From: Anaerolineae bacterium
GTDB lineage: Bacteria > Chloroflexota > Anaerolineae > Aggregatilineales > UBA2796
Assembly (NCBI GenBank): GCA_020851855.1
Contig: JADZBY010000528.1
Coordinates: forward strand, 1-12,545
DNA: 12,545 nucleotides
Reading direction: 5' to 3'
Of this stretch, positions 7,073-12,545 are shown piece after piece (within the stretch, counting starts at the first letter, position 1; every line of letters begins with the position of its first letter). The notes beneath the pieces are model-generated. The model saw nothing but the letters and a program-made list of their open reading frames with translations, had not been told where the DNA came from and did no database searches. The position numbers and the translations under genes are program-made.

Positions 7073-8002
7073 GTGGCTCAAGGAATCCGTTTCGACAAGC
7101 CACTCGCGATCAAGGCTGCCCCGCGAAAAAAGGTAGGTCTTGGCCTCAAAATCGAACCGTATCTTTTCCTTCTCCCGGCGCTTACTATCTACGCGATTTT
7201 CAGCCTGGGTCCTGTGATAGGCACGCTGGTGCTCAGTTTCTTCAAATGGAAGCTGTTCGCACCCACGGGGGAGTTCTTTGGCACGCGGTACTACGGCTTT
7301 GTCCTCAACGATCCGCGCTTCTGGAACGCATTCGGCCATAACCTGATCCTGCTCGCCGCCGCCGTAACCATACCTATCGGGATCGGCCTGCTGCTCGCCG
7401 TGATGATCGGCGAGTTGACGAGAGGGCGGACGGTTTACCGATTCCTGTTTTTCCTTCCCGTCGTGTTTTCAGGCGTGGTTGTTGCCTACGTTTGGCGCTG
7501 GATCTACAACCCGTACAACGGGCTGCTCAATCAGATTCTGAACTCCATCGGCCTCGGCTCGCTGGCGCAGTCCTGGCTCGGAGACACGGATATCGCCCTG
7601 TTTTCGGTCATCATCGTCTACACGTGGTCGTCGTTCGGCTACTCGATGGTCATCTTTCTGGCAGGGCTGCAAGGCATCGATCCTGATCTGTACGATGCGG
7701 CAGCCGTGGATGGGGCGGGCTTCTGGCGCAAACTGCGCCACATCACCATTCCCTCGCTCCGCGATGTCTTCACCTTCGCGCTAAACCTGAAGATTATCGG
7801 CGCGCTCGCCATCATCGACATCGTTTTTGTGCTGACTGGCGGCGGGCCGAACTATGCGACGGATGTTGTCGGGGTCTACGTGTACCGCATGATCGGGAAT
7901 GTCGAGATGGGGCGCGCCACAGCGGCGGCAGCGCTCAACGGCATCATCATCGTCCTTCTCGTGGGGGCATTTACTCGCTGGAGAGAGCGCAACAATGATT
8001 AA
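7073..8002 (+). CDS. ABC sugar transporter permease, MalF/UgpA type
   Basis: A 309-residue inner-membrane protein with six predicted membrane segments: YLFLLPALTIYAIFSLGPVI near residue 30, LILLAAAVTIPIGIGLLLAV near 90, FLFFLPVVFSGVVVAYVW near 128, ALFSVIIVYTWSSFGYSMVI near 178, LKIIGALAIIDIVFVLTGG near 240 and LNGIIIVLLVGAF near 290. The cytoplasmic EAA-type loop AAAVDGAGFWRKLRHITIP (about residue 208 onward) is the ATPase contact site of this family. An elongated positively charged N-terminus precedes the first segment. It forms a heterodimeric channel with the next gene product, whose ATG lies inside this gene's end (8-nt overlap). No ATPase gene is in the window, so a shared MsmX/UgpC-like ATPase encoded elsewhere is likely. 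Confidence 0.95.
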   Translation: MAQGIRFDKPLAIKAAPRKKVGLGLKIEPYLFLLPALTIYAIFSLGPVIGTLVLSFFKWKLFAPTGEFFGTRYYGFVLNDPRFWNAFGHNLILLAAAVTIPIGIGLLLAVMIGELTRGRTVYRFLFFLPVVFSGVVVAYVWRWIYNPYNGLLNQILNSIGLGSLAQSWLGDTDIALFSVIIVYTWSSFGYSMVIFLAGLQGIDPDLYDAAAVDGAGFWRKLRHITIPSLRDVFTFALNLKIIGALAIIDIVFVLTGGGPNYATDVVGVYVYRMIGNVEMGRATAAAALNGIIIVLLVGAFTRWRERNND

Positions 8003-8828
8003 GGGCAGAACACTCCGCGCGGCGAGTACCCACCTGATCCTGATCATTGGGGCGTTCATCACGCTCATCCCGGTGATGTGGGTTTGGATGAGCGCCTTCA
8101 AGACGGACAGCGAGATCAGGCTGAGCGCCTTGTCGCTGCCGGTGAGCCTGAACTTCACGAACTTCAGTGAAGCGTGGACTCGTGGCCGCTTCAACATCTA
8201 CATGGGAAACAGCGTCATCGTCTCGGCGCTCACGGTGCTGCTCGTCATCAGCACTGCATCCCTGGCGGGCTATGCCTTCGCAAGATACAAATTCCGGGGA
8301 AATGGCCTGCTCTTCTACCTGGTTTTCCTCGGCATGACCATCCCGGTCAGCGCCAAAGTCGGGCCGCTGCTCTCCCTGATGTATGCGATCAAGCTCGTCG
8401 ATACGCATCTGGGACTGGTGCTGGCCTACGCCGCCAATTCGATACCCTTCTCGGTCCTGATGATGCGGGCGTTTTATCGTGGCTTTGCGTCGGAACTGGA
8501 AGACGCCGCGCGAATCGATGGCGCGAATGGGTTCCAGATGTACCTGCGAATCTTCCTTCCACTCTCCTTGCCGGCGCTCACCGCGCTTGGCGTCTTCACG
8601 TTGCTATCGGCCTGGAACGAGTTCCAACTCGCCTTCCTGCTGGTCAATCGGGATGCGACGCGCACCCTGCCGCTGGGCCTCATCACGTTCCAGGGCAGCG
8701 TCGAAGAGGCAAGCCAGTACGCCCTCTCGATGGCAGGCATCGTCATTTCGGCCCTTCCGGTGATCATTGTGTACCTGTTCTTCCAGAAGCAATTCATCCG
8801 GGGCATTACTTCCGGGTCAGTCAAGTAA
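7995..8828 (+). CDS. ABC sugar transporter permease, MalG/UgpE type
   Basis: A 277-residue membrane protein that starts at ATG 7995, with GGAGAG 9 nt upstream, and overlaps the previous gene by 8 nt, which suggests translational coupling. Six membrane segments are visible, including ILIIGAFITLIPVMWVWMSAF near residue 15, VIVSALTVLLVISTASLAGYAF near 75 and GIVISALPVIIVYLFF near 250. The EAA loop EDAARIDGANGFQMYLRIFL (about residues 167-186) fits the CUT1 consensus very well. The C-terminus QKQFIRGITSGSVK is the usual ending of MalG-type permeases. It is the second channel subunit of the importer. Confidence 0.96.
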   Translation: MIKGRTLRAASTHLILIIGAFITLIPVMWVWMSAFKTDSEIRLSALSLPVSLNFTNFSEAWTRGRFNIYMGNSVIVSALTVLLVISTASLAGYAFARYKFRGNGLLFYLVFLGMTIPVSAKVGPLLSLMYAIKLVDTHLGLVLAYAANSIPFSVLMMRAFYRGFASELEDAARIDGANGFQMYLRIFLPLSLPALTALGVFTLLSAWNEFQLAFLLVNRDATRTLPLGLITFQGSVEEASQYALSMAGIVISALPVIIVYLFFQKQFIRGITSGSVK

Positions 8829-8838
8829 GGAATCTCGT

Positions 8839-9909
8839 ATGCGAAATCGTGATAAAGCGCTCGGCGCGTACCTCGGCGCGGCGATTGGCGACGCGATGGG
8901 CGGGCCGGTCGAAGGCAGTCATGCCCGGCGTATCCAGCGCCTGGTGGGTGAAATCAAAGGCTTGATACCCTACCAGAAGCCGTATTCGCTCAATGATCCG
9001 CAGCCCGGCTACGCACTGCGGCCTAACGCGGGCGCAATCACCGACGACACCTTCATTCGCGTCGACTTCACGCGCTTTTTCCTTGCGACCAAGCCGCCGC
9101 GCACACCGGACGGCCTTGTTCAATGGCTGCTCGCCAATGCCGATTTCTCCGGTTGGTGGCCGCCCATTATTGAAGCGCTGTATCGCGTCGAGCGCGGTGA
9201 AGTCAGCGCCGAAGAAGGGGGACTGACGTTCTTCCAGGGTGGCGGCATCGGCTGGTGGACGCCGGTAGGTATTCTCCACGCTGGGAACCCGGACGGCGCA
9301 GCCGCAGAGGTAAGAAACCTTAGCCGTATTTGGAAAGCCCCACTTGAACAGGACGTCCTCGCAGCGGTTCAGGCGGGGGTGGCGGAAGGGATGCGCGAAG
9401 GCGCGACCGTCGAGTCCGTTGTGGAAGCCATCCTCGCGCCGTGTGGACCTCTGGCCTGCAAGCTCTTCGAGCGCGCTATCGCGATAGGGCGCAAGGCGAG
9501 AAACGTTGACGACCTGGTCGCCGGCCTGTACAGCGTGGCGCTGATGCCGGAACTGGAACGGCGTCACATCGAGGAGCCACCGCGCGCCCGCGACGCAGAA
9601 TTGCCGCCGGTCATCACGCCCCTGCAGGACAGCGACGAGAAATACATGTCCAGCTTCTTTGCAGAGCAAGCGCCATTTGCGCTGGCGGCCTTCATCTATG
9701 CCAAAGGTGACCCGCAGATTGCCATTCCCGCCTGCGTCATGCTGGGCCGTGACTGCGACTCGACGGCCACAACAGTTGGCTCGTGGGTGGGCGCGCTGCA
9801 CGGCGAGTCCGGACTGCCACGGGAATGGGTGGCCACCGTCTGCGAGGTGAACCGTCCCGACGTGGACCTTCGCGACATGGCCGAGCGGCTCTACCAGCTC
9901 CCCAACTGA
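8839..9909 (+). CDS. ADP-ribosylglycohydrolase-family (DraG-like) protein
   Basis: A 356-residue cytoplasmic protein that starts at ATG 8839, with AAGGA 7 nt upstream and 10 nt after the permease stop. Family hallmarks are visible: GAYLGAAIGDAMGGPVEG at the N-terminus (D18 in the GDAMGG motif), TDDT at residues 68-71, and GRDCDSTATTVGSW (D305, D307, S308, T309) near the C-terminus. In characterised members these acidic residues hold two magnesium ions that cleave an ADP-ribosyl or N-ribosyl bond. The centre is unusual: a tryptophan-rich GGGIGWWTPVGILHAG stands where macromolecule-directed members usually have an SNG- or MRIAP-like segment. No DraT-type ADP-ribosyltransferase is nearby, and the gene sits inside a sugar-uptake operon. 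I therefore infer a small-molecule glycosidase acting on the imported compound rather than a protein de-ADP-ribosylase. The substrate is unproven. Confidence 0.9.
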   Translation: MRNRDKALGAYLGAAIGDAMGGPVEGSHARRIQRLVGEIKGLIPYQKPYSLNDPQPGYALRPNAGAITDDTFIRVDFTRFFLATKPPRTPDGLVQWLLANADFSGWWPPIIEALYRVERGEVSAEEGGLTFFQGGGIGWWTPVGILHAGNPDGAAAEVRNLSRIWKAPLEQDVLAAVQAGVAEGMREGATVESVVEAILAPCGPLACKLFERAIAIGRKARNVDDLVAGLYSVALMPELERRHIEEPPRARDAELPPVITPLQDSDEKYMSSFFAEQAPFALAAFIYAKGDPQIAIPACVMLGRDCDSTATTVGSWVGALHGESGLPREWVATVCEVNRPDVDLRDMAERLYQLPN

Positions 9910-9920
9910 AGGAGACAACC

Positions 9921-10898
9921 ATGAGTTTCCGATATTCGGTGATTCTGGGATTTATGGGCCAACTCCAGGATCGTTTTTCGGTCTATCACGAACAACGCAC
10001 GCTGGCGCAGAAAATGGCGCTGGTCCGGGAGATAACCGGCGTCACCGGCGTGGAGATGGTCTTCCCAACCGAATTATCCGATGTTGCCCTGGTGAAAGAC
10101 CTTCTCGCACAGCATGACCTAACGCTCTCGGCTGTGAATGTGAACATCAAGGGCGATCCGCGCTGGCATCAGGGCGCACTAACCGCGCGCGACCGTGAGA
10201 CGCGCCGCGAGGCCGTCCGGTGGCTGATGCGCGGGATGGACATCGCGGCGGAGCTTGGCAACGGGCTTGTCACCGTGTGCCCGCTAGCCGACGGCCACGA
10301 TTATCCCTTCGAGGTGAATTACAGCGCTGCGTGGCGGAACTTTGTCGACGGTGTTCGGGAAGCCGCCGACCACCGCCCCGATGTGCGGCTCAGCCTTGAG
10401 TACAAGCCCAGCGAGCCGCGCGCACGAGTTGTCCTCGGAAACGCCAGCAAGTGCCTGTACGCCTGTATGGATGTGGACCGACCCAACGTCGGCGTGACGC
10501 TCGACATGGGCCATGCCCTCTATGCGGGCGAGTCGTGTGCGGAATCTGTCGCCCTCATCGCCGACGCGGGGCGGCTCTTTCTCGTGCACGGCAACGACAA
10601 CTATCGCAACTGGGACTGGGACCTCATCCCCGGCGTCGTCAACTTCCTCGACCTCGTGGAAAGCACCTTCTACCTTCTGAAAACCGGCTATAGCGGCTGG
10701 GTAGCCTTCGATGTCTTCCCCGCGCGTTTGGACCCGGTGCGTACCATGCGCAGCAGCTTGCGCATGTATCAGCTCGTCCTTGACCTGATTGACCGAGTCG
10801 GGGCCGAGGCGTTGGCAAAATCACTCGAAGAAGAGGATGTCCCTGCCACACTGGAGCTGCTCATGTCGCAGCTCGAGCAACACAACATCCCGGCATGA
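9921..10898 (+). CDS. Xylose/rhamnose-isomerase-like TIM-barrel sugar isomerase
   Basis: A 325-residue protein that starts at ATG 9921 after AAGGAGA, 11 nt behind the previous gene. It shows the ligand set of the two-metal xylose-isomerase-like TIM barrels: E160 with K162 in LEYKPSEPR, D195 and H198 in TLDMGHAL, H223 in VHGNDN, D232 and D234 in NWDWD, and D264 in AFDVFP. The E-x-K pair, the D-x-x-H spacing and the final Asp instead of Glu resemble L-rhamnose/D-allose isomerases more than tagatose-3-epimerase-type enzymes. It most likely interconverts an aldose and a ketose in the cytoplasm. The C-terminus (about 285-325) is a helical, acidic tail that could mediate oligomerisation. Other possible roles include an epimerase or a decarboxylase of the same fold. 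The exact sugar is not deducible. Confidence 0.88.
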   Translation: MSFRYSVILGFMGQLQDRFSVYHEQRTLAQKMALVREITGVTGVEMVFPTELSDVALVKDLLAQHDLTLSAVNVNIKGDPRWHQGALTARDRETRREAVRWLMRGMDIAAELGNGLVTVCPLADGHDYPFEVNYSAAWRNFVDGVREAADHRPDVRLSLEYKPSEPRARVVLGNASKCLYACMDVDRPNVGVTLDMGHALYAGESCAESVALIADAGRLFLVHGNDNYRNWDWDLIPGVVNFLDLVESTFYLLKTGYSGWVAFDVFPARLDPVRTMRSSLRMYQLVLDLIDRVGAEALAKSLEEEDVPATLELLMSQLEQHNIPA

Positions 10899-10902
10899 GG
10901 AG
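10899..10902 (+). promoter_or_regulatory. Shine-Dalgarno that sets the BKACE start
   Basis: GGAG lies immediately behind the stop of the isomerase gene. It is 8 nt from GTG 10911 but only 2 nt from the in-frame GTG 10905, so 10911 is the better start. Confidence 0.6.
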
Positions 10903-10910
10903 ATGTGGAC

Positions 10911-11729
10911 GTGGATACCAAGCTACTTGTGGTCGTTGCGCCGAGTATCCCGCCTTATATGGCGGCTTCTGTCCCTCATCTTGACCTCTCGCCGGAAGGC
11001 ATTGCGGCGGAAGTCGTGCGCGCATATGACGCCGGGGCAAATATCGTCCACTTGCACGTATGGGATGAGCGCGGGCAGCCCACAACCCGACTCGACGCCT
11101 TCGAGAAGACGGTAGCGCTCATCCGCGATCAGTGCGACATCATCATCGAAGGCTCCACAGGCGGCATCAACACCTTGACTCCGCAGGAACGCAGCGTGTC
11201 GCTCAATGCGCAGATTGAGATGGCGTCCCTCAATCCGGGATCGGTCAACTACGATTTGGGTGTGTACGTCAACTCGCCCGATGACATCCAGTACTGGGCC
11301 ACAGAGATGCACCGCAAGGGGATCAAGCCGGACGTCGCGATATTCGAAGTGGGGATGATCGAGAATACGAGGCGGCTGATGGTCGAAGGGTTGTTGCAGC
11401 CGCCATGCCTGTTCAGTTTTGTCCTGGGGCAGGTCGGCGCAATGCCTGCCACGGCGAAAAATCTTCTGTTCCTGAGTGAATGCGTGCCGCAAAACAGCCT
11501 GTGGGTTGCCGTCGGGCACGGCCAGAGCGACTTGCCGATGTCTGCCCTGGCCTTGAACATGGGCGGGCATGTGCGCGCAGGGTTCGAGGACAATCCGTAC
11601 TACCGGCGTGGAGAGGCGGCATCCAGCAACGCGCAACTGATCGAGCGTCTGGTCCGGCTGGCGCGTGAGGTGGGCCGCGATGTGGCGTCGCCTGCCGAAG
11701 CGCGAGAAATGCTCGGTCTGCAGCAATGA
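10911..11729 (+). CDS. BKACE-family (DUF849) beta-keto acid cleavage enzyme
   Basis: A 272-residue TIM-barrel protein, the normal length of the family. Enzymes of this group condense a beta-keto acid with acetyl-CoA and split it into acetoacetate and a new acyl-CoA, using a zinc ion. The zinc ligands are visible as H47 and H49 in VHLHV and E226 in GGHVRAGFEDN. The family motifs GSTGG, SLNPGSVN, FEVGM and GHGQSD are also present. After the second His the sequence is HVWD, where most members I know of read HVRD, so Trp replaces Arg next to the active site and may reflect a different substrate. It starts 12 nt after the isomerase gene and overlaps the next gene by 4 nt. Within this operon it suggests that the sugar is finally turned into a beta-keto acid. 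Confidence 0.92.
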   Translation: MDTKLLVVVAPSIPPYMAASVPHLDLSPEGIAAEVVRAYDAGANIVHLHVWDERGQPTTRLDAFEKTVALIRDQCDIIIEGSTGGINTLTPQERSVSLNAQIEMASLNPGSVNYDLGVYVNSPDDIQYWATEMHRKGIKPDVAIFEVGMIENTRRLMVEGLLQPPCLFSFVLGQVGAMPATAKNLLFLSECVPQNSLWVAVGHGQSDLPMSALALNMGGHVRAGFEDNPYYRRGEAASSNAQLIERLVRLAREVGRDVASPAEAREMLGLQQ

Positions 11730-12274
11730 TCACCCGACGGGAATACGACGACGCGCGCCGCTTCGCGTGGGATTTGGTGCGCCAATCCGGAATCGCGGTG
11801 CAGGACGCGGACTTCGAGAACCTTGAAGTGGCCGATCTCGGCCTGAGTGAGCTACCCGTGACGGGCGCGCAGATTCTCACATTGGCGAGTACGCAGTTTC
11901 TTGGCGTTAAGGCGCTGGTTCTGCGCCCCAACCAGTTCTTCCCTCAGCACCGGCATCCGCCGCTGGGCGACTATCCGGGCAAGCAAGAGATTTTCCGGGT
12001 GCAGTGGGGAGAGGCGTATCTTTACCTGCCCGGCGATCCGGAGTCACATCCGCGCGCCAACCCGCCTTCCCACCGCAAGCCCTTTTGCACGGTGTGGCAC
12101 GAGGTTATCCTTCGTCCAGGTGGGCAGCTTATCTGCCCGCCGAATACATGGCACTGGTTTCAGGCGGGCGCGCAGGGCGCTGTGATCTGGAGCTTTTCCT
12201 CGCAGGTCACAGACGCCCAGGATCAGTTTACCGATCCACAGGTCGTGAGGAAAACGGTCATTGCGGATACCTGA
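11726..12274 (+). CDS. D-lyxose-isomerase-like cupin sugar isomerase
   Basis: A 182-residue cupin whose ATG overlaps the BKACE stop (ATGA, 4 nt). No clear Shine-Dalgarno is seen, so it is probably translated by coupling. Metal ligands of the D-lyxose isomerase family are recognisable: H75 and H77 (QHRHPP), E88 (GKQEIFRVQWG) and H143 (NTWHWFQAG). The flanking segments DLGLSELPVTGAQI, LRPGGQLICPPNTWHW and SSQVTDAQDQF also fit that family. Characterised members isomerise D-lyxose to D-xylulose and D-mannose to D-fructose. The protein is shorter at the N-terminus than the E. coli O157 type and closer to the compact form found in Gram-positive bacteria. The actual sugar here is unknown. Confidence 0.85.
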   Translation: MITRREYDDARRFAWDLVRQSGIAVQDADFENLEVADLGLSELPVTGAQILTLASTQFLGVKALVLRPNQFFPQHRHPPLGDYPGKQEIFRVQWGEAYLYLPGDPESHPRANPPSHRKPFCTVWHEVILRPGGQLICPPNTWHWFQAGAQGAVIWSFSSQVTDAQDQFTDPQVVRKTVIADT

Positions 12275-12292
12275 CGGGCGAAAGGCCTGTCA
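12272..12292 (+). promoter_or_regulatory. Stem-loop on the cupin stop codon
   Basis: TGACGGGC (12272-12279) pairs with GCCTGTCA (12285-12292) in 8 pairs, one of them G-U, around the 5-nt loop GAAAG. The first three bases are the cupin TGA stop. No T-tract follows, so termination is not implied. It may stabilise the mRNA or partly separate the next gene. Confidence 0.5.
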
Positions 12293-12407
12293 AAGCGGGA
12301 CCGAGTTAGAGGAGATTTGCAGCGCTGCCAGTGCGCCCGACGGTATTGGGAGTTTGTTTGCGTTGACGTGTCTAAGCCCAATGGTCGTGGCATGAAGCAC
12401 ACAGATC

Positions 12408-12411
12408 GGAG
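12408..12411 (+). promoter_or_regulatory. Shine-Dalgarno of the dehydrogenase gene
   Basis: GGAG lies 8 nt before GTG 12420. Together with the dehydrogenase N-terminus that follows, it marks a true gene start. The 127 bases from 12293 to this point show nothing else recognisable. Confidence 0.5.
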
Positions 12412-12419
12412 CATCGGGG

Positions 12420-12545
12420 GTGTTGCAGAAGCTCTTCTCTCTGGCAGGCCGAACGGCGCTCATCACCGGGACATCGGGCGGTATGGGGCGTGCACGGGCG
12501 CGACCAGGATCGCATCCTTGAGACATGCCGGGCGGTCGACGCAGC
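12420..12545 (+). pseudogene. Short-chain dehydrogenase/reductase, N-terminal part, apparently internally deleted
   Basis: From GTG 12420 the frame reads VLQKLFSLAGRTALITGT followed by SGGMGRA. This is the first strand and glycine-rich TGxxxGxG cofactor loop of an SDR (NAD(P)-dependent oxidoreductase). The same frame then ends at TGA 12519. In the +1 frame, starting at 12502, the sequence DQDRILETCRAVDAA looks like the segment that normally follows the second strand of an SDR. Between the two, about 16-18 residues expected in the family (helix A and strand 2) are missing, and only about 7 nt separate the pieces. A deletion whose length is not a multiple of three explains both observations. 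It may be real gene decay or an assembly or sequencing error. The gene continues past the right edge. Its place fits an oxidation step of the same sugar pathway. Confidence 0.55.

Noticed and set aside
8821..9918. Minus-strand frame of 365 codons
   Set aside because: Antisense to the ADPRH-like gene, which has intact family motifs. The antisense product is rich in His and Arg and unrecognised.
12290..12526. Minus-strand frame of 78 codons at the right end
   Set aside because: It covers the SDR start, whose cofactor motif and Shine-Dalgarno are convincing on the plus strand. The end of its translation looks protein-like but matches no family I know.

Overview
The window is high-GC bacterial DNA with two divergently read blocks. 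Nothing here fixes the taxon. The gene style resembles Chloroflexota or another soil or sediment heterotroph: a secreted giant YD-repeat protein, a CUT1-type sugar importer without its own ATPase, and DUF849-type and ADP-ribosylglycohydrolase-like enzymes. This is an inference from gene content only. I see no tRNA, rRNA, CRISPR array, insertion sequence or integrase.

Left block (1-4444, minus strand): a single open frame of 1481 codons starts at 4444 and is still open at the left edge. I followed its translation through the whole stretch and met no stop and no frame change. It encodes a secreted protein with a signal peptide, an Asp-box (BNR) beta-propeller-like region, an RHS/DUF6531-type region and a long series of YD repeats. 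The C-terminus, where an effector domain would sit, lies outside the window.

Middle (4445-4879): divergent intergenic region. On the plus strand it carries a near-consensus sigma70 promoter (TTGACA, 17-bp spacer, TATGCT), followed by two inverted repeats at and just after the expected transcription start. These are probable operators of the GntR/FCD regulator encoded next.

Right block (4880-12545, plus strand): one co-directional catabolic operon. The order is FCD-type GntR regulator, sugar-binding protein, two CUT1 permeases, ADP-ribosylglycohydrolase-fold protein, xylose/rhamnose-isomerase-like TIM barrel, BKACE (DUF849) beta-keto acid cleavage enzyme, D-lyxose-isomerase-like cupin, and the start of a short-chain dehydrogenase that appears internally deleted. 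From the first permease to the cupin, the genes overlap or lie 10-12 nt apart. A 13-bp perfect stem-loop separates the binding-protein gene from the permeases, and an 8-bp stem-loop sits on the cupin stop codon.

Reading the operon together: a carbohydrate or glycoside is imported. The ADPRH-like enzyme could release a sugar from an N- or O-glycosidic bond. Two unrelated metal-dependent isomerases and a dehydrogenase would rearrange and oxidise the sugar. BKACE would then cleave a beta-keto acid with acetyl-CoA, giving acetoacetate and a CoA ester. No sugar kinase is visible, so the route may be non-phosphorylative. I do not recognise this combination as a described pathway, and the substrate is unknown.
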